Shown here: piece after piece, positions 54,057 to 62,947 of the stretch | How the letters are laid out: each line of letters begins with the position of its first letter | Position numbering within the stretch: position 1 is the stretch's first letter | Assembly: GCF_002259645.1 (NCBI RefSeq) | Contig: NZ_MWWV01000002.1 | Span: 154,980 to 218,979 of the forward strand | DNA: 64,000 nt | Origin: Bifidobacterium tissieri | GTDB taxonomy: Bacteria; Actinomycetota; Actinomycetes; Actinomycetales; Bifidobacteriaceae | Direction of reading: 5' to 3' | Program-made: the position numbers and the translations under genes | The notes under the pieces: generated by a model | What the model was told of the DNA's origin: nothing | Database searches by the model: none | Seen by the model: the letters and a program-made list of their open reading frames with translations, nothing else

Positions 54057-54085
54057 TCGGCCCGCACCTGGCGAGTGCGGGCCGA
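54057..54085. terminator. Terminator after the gntK-gnd operon
   Basis: TCGGCCCGCAC (54057-54067) pairs perfectly with GTGCGGGCCGA (54075-54085). On the minus strand it is followed by TTTCGTT, so it is in the right place and orientation to end the gnd transcript. Confidence 0.65.
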
Positions 54086-54146
54086 CGGAAAACAGCAAAC
54101 AATGCGGCACGGGCAACGACACCTCAGCCCAGCCGAGGCACACCAC

Positions 54147-55040
54147 TCAGTGCGTGGCGATCTCGTCGACCTTGGTGACGTGGCCGCCGAACTGGGCGCG
54201 CATCGCGGTGACCACGCGCAGGATGTCGTCGGCACCGCCGCGCGAGGTCTGCCGCTGCCACAGGGCCGCAGCGGTCGCCGGCGTCGGCACGCCAAGCTCA
54301 AGGGCCGCCTCGATCATCCACTTCGCCTCGCCGGATTCGTTCGCCACGGCCGGCACATCCGCCAGCTCGGGATCATGCTCGGTGGCGTTGTCGAACAGAT
54401 CGAGCAGCCAGGACGCCACCACGGATCCCTCGCGCCACGAATCCATGGTTTCGGCCGGATTGTCGATGTACTCGCTTTTCATCATGGTGGCGAAGCCCTC
54501 GCCGAACGCCTGCATCATACCGTATTCGATGCCGTTATGCACCATCTTGGCGAAGTGGCCGCCGCCCACGGGCCCGGCCAGCACCAGACCGTGCTCCCCC
54601 TCCGGCTTGAGCGTCTCGAGCAGCGGACGCACATATTCGAACGTCTCGCGATCCCCGCCGAGCATGAGCGCATAACCGCGTTCGGCACCCCACACACCTC
54701 CGGACACGCCGCAGTCAAGGAACCGGATGCCGCGTTCCGCAAGCGATGCCGCATGGTTGCGATCCTCGGTGTACTTGGAGTTGCCGCCGTCGATCACCAC
54801 GTCGCCCGGTTCGAGCAGCGCCTTGAGCGCATCGATAGTGGATTCCGTGGGCTTGCCGGCGGGAACCATGACCCATACGATGCGCGGAGCGTCAAGCGCG
54901 GCGACCAGCGCCTCAAGACCGTCGACGTCACGCGCCGATTCGGGATTCACATCGAAGCCGACGACGGTGTGTCCGCCCGCCTTCAGACGCCTGACCATGT
55001 TGCCGCCCATACGGCCGAGTCCGATCATTCCGATTTGCAT
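54147..55040 (-). CDS. gnd: 6-phosphogluconate dehydrogenase, short (NAD-type)
   Basis: 297 residues, the short YqeC/GntZ-like form instead of the usual about 470. N-terminal Rossmann motif G-L-G-R-M-G-G-N-M at about 7-15, substrate motifs D-C-G-V-S-G-G-V-W-G (about 110-119), K-M-V-H-N-G-I-E-Y (about 165-173). Oxidatively decarboxylates 6-phosphogluconate to ribulose-5-phosphate. Follows gntK in one operon. GAAGGA before the ATG. Confidence 0.93.
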   Translation of the reverse strand: MQIGMIGLGRMGGNMVRRLKAGGHTVVGFDVNPESARDVDGLEALVAALDAPRIVWVMVPAGKPTESTIDALKALLEPGDVVIDGGNSKYTEDRNHAASLAERGIRFLDCGVSGGVWGAERGYALMLGGDRETFEYVRPLLETLKPEGEHGLVLAGPVGGGHFAKMVHNGIEYGMMQAFGEGFATMMKSEYIDNPAETMDSWREGSVVASWLLDLFDNATEHDPELADVPAVANESGEAKWMIEAALELGVPTPATAAALWQRQTSRGGADDILRVVTAMRAQFGGHVTKVDEIATH

Positions 55041-55126
55041 AGTGTCCTTCTTTCCGATTCCTGTGATGGTTGTGGTTGGTACTGGTTCGTAATGATTACG
55101 GCGATTCCCGGAGCGTTGTCTGCCGG

Positions 55127-55657
55127 CTACTGCGCCAGCGCACGCTCCTCCTTGGCGGCATGTTCCTTCACCGCGGCGATGGCTCTCTCGACCACCTCCT
55201 CCATGGTGCCTTCGATGGAGATCTCGATGCCCGGCTCGTCGGGCTGCAACGGTTCGAGAGCGGCGAACTGGCTGGGCAGCAGCGCCGGCGGCATGAAGTG
55301 CCCCTTACGCGCGGCGATGCGCTCGCCGATGAGCTCCGGCGTTCCGGCAAGATGCACAAAAAACACCGGCACGTTCTCACGCAGCACGTCACGATAGGAC
55401 CGCTTGAGCGCCGAGCTGGAGACGACGGTGGATTCCCCGATCGAATCACGCGCCACCATCCAGCTGTTGATCACGCGCAACCATGGCCAGCGATCCTCAT
55501 CGGTCAGCGGAATGCCGGCGGACATCTTGTCGATATTGGCCTGCGGATGGAAATCATCGCCCTCCGCCATGGCATATCCCATACGATCCCGAATGGCCTC
55601 GGCCACCGTTGATTTGCCGCATCCGGCAACACCCATAACCACTACATGCACGCTCAT
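55127..55657 (-). CDS. gntK: Gluconokinase
   Basis: 176 residues. Walker A G-V-A-G-C-G-K-S-T at about 9-17, then the GntK motif G-D-D-F-H-P near 33-38, V-S-S-S-A-L-K-R-S-Y-R-D near 81-92, and the K-G-H-F-M-P lid motif. Phosphorylates gluconate imported by the GntP permease. AAGGAG before the ATG; first gene of the gntK-gnd operon and divergent from the FadR-type regulator. Confidence 0.96.
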   Translation of the reverse strand: MSVHVVVMGVAGCGKSTVAEAIRDRMGYAMAEGDDFHPQANIDKMSAGIPLTDEDRWPWLRVINSWMVARDSIGESTVVSSSALKRSYRDVLRENVPVFFVHLAGTPELIGERIAARKGHFMPPALLPSQFAALEPLQPDEPGIEISIEGTMEEVVERAIAAVKEHAAKEERALAQ

Positions 55658-55847
55658 TGTCCGCTCCTTCGCCTGACTGACCGGTCAGCCGACCGATCCG
55701 TTCGTTCCGTCCAATCCAATCGGCTGGACTGACCAACTGATTCAACCGACCGCATTGCCTGAATGTGATTCCCGGATTCCCGACGCCGGTCGTCACACAC
55801 CGAGACTGTCATGCACCGCGGTTGCTGACATCCACTCTATCGTCAAT

Positions 55848-55879
55848 AAGTACTCTTTGTCAATTTAAAAAGAGTACTT
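55848..55879. promoter_or_regulatory. Candidate gnt operator between gntK and FadR-type gene
   Basis: AAGTACTCTTT (55848-55858) and AAAGAGTACTT (55869-55879) form a perfect 11-base inverted repeat with a 10-base spacer; each arm contains the palindrome AGTACT, and their centres are 21 bases (two helical turns) apart. The site lies in the divergent promoter region and so could control both directions. Confidence 0.6.
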
Positions 55880-55991
55880 TTAAAAAATGATGATCGGTCC
55901 AGTCGTCCGCGGTCGTCCATGATCGACGCAGTCACACCTGGCCGCACAACACGGATCCAACGCATTCCTCGTCCGAGACACACAGAATTGG

Positions 55992-55997
55992 TAGTCT
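55992..55997 (+). promoter_or_regulatory. -10 of leaderless FadR-type gene
   Basis: TAGTCT fits the TANNNT -10 and ends 7 bases before the ATG at 56005. There is no Shine-Dalgarno, so transcription probably starts at the A of the start codon. Confidence 0.5.
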
Positions 55998-56004
55998 TTT
56001 TCCT

Positions 56005-56760
56005 ATGACAGATACGCCGAAATCCCCGTCGGCATCACCATCGATGCCGCCCAACGCCAACGAATCATCCGCGGACGGCAAGCTTATGCACCTGCCCATC
56101 GCCGATCAGCTGGCCATCGACATCATCGACGGACGCTGGATCGTGGGCGGCAACATCACACTGGAGGACATCCAGAACCGTTTCGGCGTCTCCCGCACGG
56201 TGGCCCGCGACGCCGCACGCTACCTTGAGGCGGCCGACGCTGTGACGATCCGTCGGCGCGTCGGACTGGTGGCACAGGACCCGTCCGCATGGGCGGCACT
56301 CAATCCGCAGGTCATCCAGTGGAAACTGCACTCGAGCCAACGCAAACAGGAGCTCATGTCCCTCACCGAACTTCGACTCGCTATCGAACCGGCCGCAGCC
56401 GCCGGAGCAGCCACCCGCGCATCGCTGGATGTGCGCGCCAAGATGCCGGTGCTTGCCATGGAGATGCGCAGGCACGGCGAGGCCGGCGATCTGGAACCGT
56501 TCCACGATCTCGACATCGAGTTCCATTCGATGCTGCTTCGCAACAGCGGCAACGAACTGTTCGCATCCCTTGCGCCGATCGTGGCGACCATTCTGCGCGG
56601 TCGTGTGGAGATCAACATGTATCCGAGCCGACCGTCGCCCAGCGCACTCGACGCGCACGACGCCGTCGCCGACGCCGTGTGGAAGGGCGACGCCGAGCGA
56701 GCCCGCAAGGGCATGCACGACATCGTCGACGAGGTCAGCAAGGTCATCGCCGCACGCTAA
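56005..56760 (+). CDS. GntR/FadR-family regulator, probably of gluconate genes
   Basis: 251 residues. The winged helix (I-T-L-E-D-I-Q-N-R-F-G-V-S-R-T-V-A-R-D-A-A-R-Y-L) is at about 51-74 after a Ser/Pro/Asn-rich N-terminus. FCD domain with F-H-D-L-D-I-E-F-H near 168-176 and A-H-D-A-V near 215-219. Divergent from gntK-gnd with an inverted repeat between, so it most likely controls these genes and itself. Confidence 0.88.
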   Translation: MTDTPKSPSASPSMPPNANESSADGKLMHLPIADQLAIDIIDGRWIVGGNITLEDIQNRFGVSRTVARDAARYLEAADAVTIRRRVGLVAQDPSAWAALNPQVIQWKLHSSQRKQELMSLTELRLAIEPAAAAGAATRASLDVRAKMPVLAMEMRRHGEAGDLEPFHDLDIEFHSMLLRNSGNELFASLAPIVATILRGRVEINMYPSRPSPSALDAHDAVADAVWKGDAERARKGMHDIVDEVSKVIAAR

Positions 56761-56795
56761 CGCAGACGGCAGCCAGCAAAATCCGGTACAAAAAG

Positions 56796-56879
56796 GACGA
56801 AATCTGCAATTCGTAGTAGTTTACGGACGTTTTCGTTGCCAAAAACGTCCGTATCACACTACGAATTGCAGATTTCGTC
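56796..56879. repeat. 84-bp hairpin with 38-bp arms
   Basis: Arms at 56796-56833 and 56842-56879 are complementary except for about four adjacent positions, with an 8-base loop. The left side is preceded by AAAA and the right followed by TTTT, so it could act as a bidirectional terminator for the converging FadR-type and luxS genes. Its arms are far longer than a normal terminator, which suggests a palindromic repeat element. Confidence 0.85.
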
Positions 56880-56947
56880 TTTTCCAGCCCGTATTGTTCC
56901 GGGCGCTCCCGCATGTTCGAACCGCGGACCGCCGGAACCAGCAGGCC

Positions 56948-57442
56948 TCACACCACCTTGCGCTCGAACGGATCGGAGCTGATGCCCTTGGCCAGGATGT
57001 CCTTGCACCATTCCTTGGCCGTGAACAGGCTGTGGTCACGGTAGTTGCCGCAGCTTTCGATCGTGGTGGCCGGCACGTCGTCCCACGTGGCCTTGTACGC
57101 GATGAACTCCAGCGACTCCTTGAGCGCCTTCGCCACATCCTCGGTGGAGTGCTCGCCCCACGTCAGCAGATGGAAGCCGGTACGGCAGCCGAACGGCGAG
57201 CAGTCGATGTAGCCCGGAATGCGTTCGCGCAGCAGCACGGCGATCGTATGCTCGATGGTGTGCAGACCGCCGGTCGGAATGGCGTTCTCATTCGGCTGCA
57301 CCAGACGCAGGTCATAGTTGGAGATCACGTCGCCGTGAGGGCCGGTTTCCGTGTCGATGTAGCGCACGTACGGTGCCTTGACCTTGGTGTGATCTAGCTG
57401 GAAGCTCTCAACAACCGGCTTCTCGTGTGTTTCGTCCGTCAT
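56948..57442 (-). CDS. luxS: S-ribosylhomocysteine lyase (AI-2 synthase)
   Basis: 164 residues from the ATG at 57442 (AAAAGGAG upstream). Cleaves S-ribosylhomocysteine to homocysteine and the AI-2 precursor. Metal site H-T-I-E-H near 58-62 and the third ligand Cys in S-C-G-N-Y-R-D-H near 132-139; G-C-R-T-G-F near 87-92. The homocysteine it makes can feed the cystathionine enzymes encoded just beyond recQ. Confidence 0.96.
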   Translation of the reverse strand: MTDETHEKPVVESFQLDHTKVKAPYVRYIDTETGPHGDVISNYDLRLVQPNENAIPTGGLHTIEHTIAVLLRERIPGYIDCSPFGCRTGFHLLTWGEHSTEDVAKALKESLEFIAYKATWDDVPATTIESCGNYRDHSLFTAKEWCKDILAKGISSDPFERKVV

Positions 57443-57665
57443 GACGACTCCTTTTGACTGTGATTCATGACGACGCATACCGAATCCGTGCCGGCACACG
57501 TCGCATCCGTCCGCAACCGCGGCCCGGCGTCCGTCGATCCCGAACGGATCGGGACCCATCCCCTACTGTTGTCCGCGACGGCCGCCAAGTCAACCACCCC
57601 GCCACGCATGTCGGTATGAGTGTCGGTTATCGTCCGTTATCAGCGAGTGGCTTCGGGCATCGGTA

Positions 57666-57696
57666 GGTGCCAAAGGAACCCAACGCCTCTGGCACC
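57666..57696 (-). terminator. Hairpin after recQ
   Basis: GGTGCCA (57666-57672) pairs with TGGCACC (57690-57696), directly after the recQ stop on the minus strand. Confidence 0.4.
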
Positions 57697-57698
57697 CG

Positions 57699-59645
57699 TC
57701 AGTCGCCGAAGTCGCGGATCACAGCAAGAAAGCGCCCGCCGTACTGTTCGAGCTTCTTCTGCCCCACGCCGTTGACCGCCAGGAATTCGCCGTCGTTCCG
57801 CGGCCTCCGCACGCACATGTCGCACAACGTCTTGTCGCCGAATACCCGATATGGCGGAATGGCTTCCGCGCGGGCGATCTCCATGCGCAGTTCACGCAAT
57901 CGTACGAACAGTTCGGCGTCCGCACCGTCGAGTTCGACGGGTACCGCACTGCGGGTCCTACGCGACGAGCCGCCGGTCTTCGAACCGCCCGAACCACCGT
58001 AGGTCGTGCCGCCGCCCGAACCGCCGCCATGATCGTCACTGTCAGCCGGCCGGCTCACCTGCTTGATCACCATACGGAAGCCAACCCGCCTCATATCCAT
58101 GCTGCGAACACCGAACCAGACGAGCGGGAACCGCCCCTCCTCCACCGCAAGATATCCGTCGGCCACCATCTGCGACAGCACATCGCGGATCCGGGAATCC
58201 GGCACGTCACGCAGTCTGCCGTACATGGGGCAGGAGTCGAGACGCCGCCAGTCGTGCATTTCCCGGGCATCGGAGCCGCGCAGCACCTGCACGATCTTGC
58301 CGGCACCGTATTTTCGCGCCTCCTCGCCCTGCCGTCGGCCGCGCTGCCCCATTTCGGACACGCATTTGCCGATGGACACGGCGATGTCGGTCACGTCGAT
58401 CGTTTCGAATTCGCCGTCGCAGTTGGAGCACCCCGAACACTTCACCTCGCCGGTCTCTCCGAAATACGAGGTGATGTACCGGTGCAGGCAGTCGGTGGTA
58501 CGGCAGTAGCCGATCATGCCGTCGAGCAGTACGCGGCGACGGTTGCGCACGGCCTGCGCCTCCTCGTCGGTAAGGCGTTCGTTGCCGTTCTCCATTTCGA
58601 TGAATCGACGACGGGTGGCAATATCGCCGTCGCTCCACAACAGCGTGCAACGCGAGGCGAGCCCGTCTCGTCCGGCGCGGCCGGCCTCCTGATAGTAGGC
58701 CTCGATGCTGTCGGGCATGTTGTGATGGATCACGTAGCGCACGTTGGATTTGTCGATGCCCATGCCGAACGCGTTAGTGGCCACCACCACGGGCGCCTCG
58801 TCGTTGACGAATGCGCGCTGGGCCGCATGACGCTCCTCGGGCGGCAGTCCCGCGTGATAGCACACCGCGCGCACGCCATGCGCACACAGGTCGGCGGCGA
58901 GCGACTCGGTCTCCTTGCGGGTGGCGCAGTAGATGATGCCGGATTCGTCGGGGCGGGCGGTCACATACCGTTCGATCCACTGCCGTTTGACGGTGGGTAC
59001 GGCCTTGATCACGTCGAAGTAGAGGTTGGTGCGATCGAATCCGGTGACGCTGATCTGCGGATCGCGCAATCCCACGAGGTTGACAATGTCGCGGCGTACG
59101 CGTTCGGTGGCGGTGGCGGTGAACGCGGCGACGACGGGCCTGTCGGGCAGTCGGCTGAGGAAGTCGCCGATGCCGAGGTAGGCGGGACGGAAGTCCTGTC
59201 CCCATTGGGATACGCAGTGGGCTTCGTCGATGGCGACGAGCGCGATGTCGAGCGTGGCGGCGAATTCCACGAATCGTTGGGTGTCGAGTCGTTCGGGGGC
59301 CACGTACATGACCTTGCAGCGGCCGGATCGCGCTTCGGCGAGCGCGACGGACTGTTCCTCGGGGCTTTGCGTGGAGTTGATGCAGACGGCGTGGATGTCG
59401 TTGCCTTCGAGGCCGGCGACCTGATCGGCCATGAGTGAGACGAGTGGCGAGATGACGATGGTGACGCCGTGCATGAGGACGGCGGGGATCTGATAGCAGA
59501 GTGATTTTCCGGCACCGGTGGGCATGACGCCGAGTGCGTCGCGCCCCTGCAGGATGGCGTGGATCAGCGGTTCCTGCCCGGGTCGGAATCCGTCGTAGCC
59601 GAAGTATTGCCTGAGTGCGGACCGCGCATCGTTCATGTCTGCCAT
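57699..59645 (-). CDS. recQ: ATP-dependent DNA helicase RecQ
   Basis: 648 residues from the ATG at 59645; the frame extends to 59672 but TATGGT at 59653-59658, 7 bases before this ATG, fits a leaderless start. Helicase motifs: M-P-T-G-A-G-K-S-L-C-Y-Q (about 38-49), D-E-A-H, A-F-T-A-T-A, and the C-terminal Q-E-A-G-R-A-G-R-D-G. RQC zinc Cys (C-S-G-C-S-N-C near 400), a Gly/Ser-rich linker and a C-terminal HRDC-like domain follow. Unwinds DNA in recombinational repair. Confidence 0.95.
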   Translation of the reverse strand: MADMNDARSALRQYFGYDGFRPGQEPLIHAILQGRDALGVMPTGAGKSLCYQIPAVLMHGVTIVISPLVSLMADQVAGLEGNDIHAVCINSTQSPEEQSVALAEARSGRCKVMYVAPERLDTQRFVEFAATLDIALVAIDEAHCVSQWGQDFRPAYLGIGDFLSRLPDRPVVAAFTATATERVRRDIVNLVGLRDPQISVTGFDRTNLYFDVIKAVPTVKRQWIERYVTARPDESGIIYCATRKETESLAADLCAHGVRAVCYHAGLPPEERHAAQRAFVNDEAPVVVATNAFGMGIDKSNVRYVIHHNMPDSIEAYYQEAGRAGRDGLASRCTLLWSDGDIATRRRFIEMENGNERLTDEEAQAVRNRRRVLLDGMIGYCRTTDCLHRYITSYFGETGEVKCSGCSNCDGEFETIDVTDIAVSIGKCVSEMGQRGRRQGEEARKYGAGKIVQVLRGSDAREMHDWRRLDSCPMYGRLRDVPDSRIRDVLSQMVADGYLAVEEGRFPLVWFGVRSMDMRRVGFRMVIKQVSRPADSDDHGGGSGGGTTYGGSGGSKTGGSSRRTRSAVPVELDGADAELFVRLRELRMEIARAEAIPPYRVFGDKTLCDMCVRRPRNDGEFLAVNGVGQKKLEQYGGRFLAVIRDFGD

Positions 59646-59672
59646 GATCCCGACCATAGCACTCCATAGCAC

Positions 59673-59713
59673 CGAGGGCGGGCGCTGTCGAAACCGACCG
59701 GCACCCGCCCTCG
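59673..59713. terminator. Hairpin between recQ and cystathionine gene
   Basis: CGAGGGCGGGC (59673-59683) pairs with the region to CCCGCCCTCG (ending 59713), one mismatch. It probably terminates the cystathionine gene read on the minus strand. Confidence 0.45.
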
Positions 59714-59760
59714 ATAGGCGATCGTTTTGCTAGACGCTTGCCAGAGCCTTGCCAAGGGGC

Positions 59761-60933
59761 TTACTGCGCGCTGCGTTCGAGCGCCTGATCGAGATCGGCG
59801 ATCAGATCGTCCACGTTCTCCACGCCGACGGACAGGCGGATGAGGTTGTCGGGCACCTGCAGGGTGGTGCCGGAGACCGATGCGTGGGTCATGGCGGCCG
59901 GGTGCTCGATCAACGATTCCACACCGCCCAGCGATTCGGCGAGCGTGAAGATCTCGGTGCCGGCGGCGAATTTCAGTGCGGCGTCACGGCCGGCGGCCAG
60001 CTGCACGGAGACCACGCCTCCGAATCCGCCGTGCATTTGACGCGCGGCGATCTCGTGGCCGGGGTGCGATTCCAGACCCGGGTAGAGCACGCGCTCCACT
60101 TCGGGACGGGCCGCCAGATGTTCGGCGATGGCGAGCGCGTTGGCGCTGTGTCGCTTCACGCGCAGTTCCAGGGTCTTGAGGCCACGGGTCTGCAGCCAGG
60201 AGTCGAACGGTCCGGGCACGGCGCCGGCGGAGTTCTGCAGGAACGCCACCTTGTCGCGCGTCTCCTCGTCGTTGAGCACGATCGCGCCGCCCACCACGTC
60301 GGAGTGGCCGCCGATGTACTTGGTGGTGGAGTAGACCACGGCGTCGGCGCCGAGCTCGAGCGGATGCTGCAGCACGGGCGAGGCGAACGTGTTGTCGACG
60401 ACGATCCGAGTGCCATGCTCGTGCGCGAGGGCGGCCACAGCCTCCACGTCGGTGATGCGCAGCATCGGGTTCGACGGGGTTTCCACCCAGATGGTTGCGT
60501 AGTCGTTGGCGCTGAGAGCCTCACGCACCGCGTCCACGTCGGAGATGTCGACCACGTCCAGCCCGATGCCCCACGGCACGAACACCTTGCTCAGCAGTCG
60601 GTAAGTGCCGCCGTACACGTCGTTGCCGAGCAGCACGCGGTCGCCGGGCTTGAGCGTGGATCGCAGCAGCACGTCGATCGCGGCGAGTCCGGAGGAGAAG
60701 GCGAGCGCGTACTTGCCGCCTTCGATCGCGGCGAGCTGCGTGTCGAAGGAGTCTCGGGTGGGGTTCACCGATCGGCTGTAGTCGTAGCCGTGGCGCAGCT
60801 GGCCGACGCCGTCCTGCTTGAACGTGGAGGTCAGGTAGAGCGGCGGGACGACCGCACCGGTGATCGGATCGGGCTCCTGACCGGCGTGGATGGCGCGGGT
60901 GGCGAGCTGGGTGGCGGTGAAGTCGATGGTCAT
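59761..60933 (-). CDS. Cystathionine gamma-lyase or gamma-synthase
   Basis: 390 residues of the Cys/Met-metabolism PLP family. G-H-E… start (A-I-H-A-G-Q-E-P-D), S-R-S-V-N-P-T-R near 52-59, S-S-G-L-A-A near 80-85, and PLP Lys in S-T-T-K-Y-I-G-G-H-S near 201-210. Family members include MetB (synthase) and MccB/CGL (lyase); sequence alone is not decisive. Because the adjacent gene is cystathionine beta-synthase-like, a gamma-lyase giving cysteine fits better. AAAGGAG before the ATG. Confidence 0.87.
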   Translation of the reverse strand: MTIDFTATQLATRAIHAGQEPDPITGAVVPPLYLTSTFKQDGVGQLRHGYDYSRSVNPTRDSFDTQLAAIEGGKYALAFSSGLAAIDVLLRSTLKPGDRVLLGNDVYGGTYRLLSKVFVPWGIGLDVVDISDVDAVREALSANDYATIWVETPSNPMLRITDVEAVAALAHEHGTRIVVDNTFASPVLQHPLELGADAVVYSTTKYIGGHSDVVGGAIVLNDEETRDKVAFLQNSAGAVPGPFDSWLQTRGLKTLELRVKRHSANALAIAEHLAARPEVERVLYPGLESHPGHEIAARQMHGGFGGVVSVQLAAGRDAALKFAAGTEIFTLAESLGGVESLIEHPAAMTHASVSGTTLQVPDNLIRLSVGVENVDDLIADLDQALERSAQ

Positions 60934-61091
60934 GATGTGCTCCTTTGGATGTGATGGCTGGTGCCGTAGTGAGTGTAATTGCTAAGTGTGGTGATTGCTG
61001 ACGTGTTGTATTGGTGTTATGAGGTTTGGGATTGTGGCGTATCAGTGCGGTTCACGAGGGACAACGCATGAGGAAGCACCGTGCGTCGCCG

Positions 61092-62120
61092 TCACGCGTT
61101 CGCCGACGTTCCGAGCACCGTATCCACGAGCGAGGGCTGTGCCGTGCGGTCCACGATGTCGCCGAATCCGTTGTCTCGCATCCACTGATCGTTGAAGATC
61201 TTGCCTAGGTAGCTGCGTCCGGAGTCGGGCAGCAGCACCACCATGAGCGCGTCCTTGCCGAGCTGGTGTTCACGCGCGTACTTGAGCGCGGAGACGACGG
61301 CCATGCCGCTCGAACCTCCCACGAGCAGTCCCTCCTCGGCGGCCAATCGGCGGGTCATCTCGAACGCTTCGGCGTCGTTGACCTGTACGATCTCGTCGAC
61401 CACGGACGGGTCGTATGCGTCGGGGTAGAAGTCCTCCCCCACGCCTTCGATCTTGTACTGGTGCACGTTGTCGGGGCTGGAGTAGATGGATCCTTCCGGG
61501 TCGGATCCGATGACGGTCACCTGGTTGGCGGATGCGTCCTTGAGGAAGTGACCGGTGCCGGAGATGGTGCCGCCGGTGCCGATGCCGGCCACGAAGTGCG
61601 TCACCTTGCGGTCGGTGGCCTCCCAGATCTCGGGGCCGGTGGTGCGATAGTGGCTTTCCGGTCCGTTGGGGTTGCTGTACTGGTTGGGCTTGAACGCGCC
61701 GGGGATCTCACGGGCGAGACGGTCGGATACGTTGTAGTAGGAGCGCGGATCGTCGGGTTCCACGTCGGTGGGTGCGACCACGACCTCAGCGCCGTACGCG
61801 CGTAGCACGGATCGCTTGTCTTCGGAAACCTTGTCAGGTACCACGAATATCGTGCGGTATCCGCGTTGCTGGGCCACGAGCGCGAGTCCGACGCCGGTGT
61901 TGCCGCTGGTGGGTTCGACGATCACGCCGCCGGGCTTGAGCTGTCCGGAGCGTTCGGCCGCGTCGATGATGCGGGCGGCGATGCGATCCTTGGATGAACC
62001 GCCGGGGTTGAGGTATTCGACCTTGACGGCGATGGTGGCGTCGATGCCTTCGGTGACGTGATTGAGCCGGACGAGCGGAGTGTTTCCAACGAGTGCGGTG
62101 ATGGAGTTTGCGATGGTCAT
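61092..62120 (-). CDS. Cystathionine beta-synthase-like PLP enzyme
   Basis: 342 residues. Type-II PLP fold: PLP Lys in N-P-G-G-S-S-K-D-R near 38-46, phosphate loop G-T-G-G-T-I-S-G-T-G near 178-187, and T-S-G-N-T-G near 70-75. The segment D-P-E-G-S-I-Y and G-V-G-E-D-F-Y-P near 207-236 favours cystathionine beta-synthase over cysteine synthase. Condenses serine and homocysteine. Regulatory CBS domains are absent. GGGGGAAC before the ATG. Confidence 0.85.
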   Translation of the reverse strand: MTIANSITALVGNTPLVRLNHVTEGIDATIAVKVEYLNPGGSSKDRIAARIIDAAERSGQLKPGGVIVEPTSGNTGVGLALVAQQRGYRTIFVVPDKVSEDKRSVLRAYGAEVVVAPTDVEPDDPRSYYNVSDRLAREIPGAFKPNQYSNPNGPESHYRTTGPEIWEATDRKVTHFVAGIGTGGTISGTGHFLKDASANQVTVIGSDPEGSIYSSPDNVHQYKIEGVGEDFYPDAYDPSVVDEIVQVNDAEAFEMTRRLAAEEGLLVGGSSGMAVVSALKYAREHQLGKDALMVVLLPDSGRSYLGKIFNDQWMRDNGFGDIVDRTAQPSLVDTVLGTSANA

Positions 62121-62847
62121 GATGTTCCCCCTGCGGATTGACCGGTTTTCTATATCCGATTGCTGATTTTGGTGTGGATTGGCCGCCGTGCGCTGTTACC
62201 GTATATGTGCGTCGTGCGACCGGATGACACCGCCTGCCCCTTTGCCGGCCGGTGTTGCAATCGCGTGAAACATGACGGGGGAATGATTCGTAAACCGTTA
62301 GAGTTCGATTTCGATGACCGTATCGTCGTGGGAATCGTATGATCGACGATCGCCGCACCGGGATGATGCTGGATTGATGATCATGGATTCATGGCCCGAC
62401 GTGGCCGAAATGAAAAACCGTCCTGTTTCAGTTATGCGTCACTGACCAGCACCCCCATATGCTCCGGTACATCGTACGGTACCCGGTTTGCATACCCAGA
62501 GGGGCGGCGGCTAGCGACAACAACATGAAAAGAACGTCATGACTCAAACGTTAGCACACCCGTGCACCCCCGCGTGTCGTTACAATCACACTCATAAAAG
62601 AACAATGCAGCACGGCAACGGCCAGTACTCGACCATTCCGTTGATCTTTCAACGCAAATGCCCAAATTCCACTATCACCGTGTCAACATATTGTTTTCAC
62701 ATTCCTCGATCTCATTATGTGAAATCCTGACTTCAGGATCTCCCGATTCGCATCTTCTTGTCGATCTTCAATCGGGGTGAATACACGCGCGCCCGCCGAA
62801 TATCCGACGTCGTCGTCGGGATTTCGGAACTCCAAGGCCGGATGACA
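62121..62847. other. Long intergenic region upstream of the CBS-like gene
   Basis: About 730 bases. No convincing gene: short frames lack ribosome sites. Contains TTTCACAT (62695-62702) with ATGTGAAA (62717-62724), and ATCCTGA-CT-TCAGGAT (62724-62739). Two possible functions for this region are an uncharacterised leader of the CBS-like gene and a promoter for it, but no known riboswitch fold was recognised. Confidence 0.4.
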
Positions 62848-62848
62848 A

Positions 62849-62940
62849 AGCGGTTCACAACACGGGGATGCCTAGCGATTCCGCCCATTCTTCAATGGTG
62901 GAACCAATGGAGTCAAGATATCCCCGTGTTGTGAACCGCT
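62849..62940. repeat. 92-bp element with 21-bp perfect inverted repeats
   Basis: AGCGGTTCACAACACGGGG… (62849-62869) is exactly the reverse complement of 62920-62940. The 50 bases between hold a smaller hairpin CCATT-CTTC-AATGG. It ends 7 bases after the stop of the symporter gene. It has no visible target-site duplication; it may be an oversized terminator or a miniature inverted-repeat element. Confidence 0.85.
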
Positions 62941-62947
62941 ATATGCG

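Noticed and set aside
62121..62520. SAM or SAH riboswitch before the CBS-like gene
   Set aside because: The function would fit, but I could not find conserved riboswitch core motifs by eye; a covariance-model search would settle it.
62539..62730. Small gene upstream of the CBS-like gene
   Set aside because: 63-codon frame without a ribosome site, with no recognisable protein features and overlapping inverted repeats.
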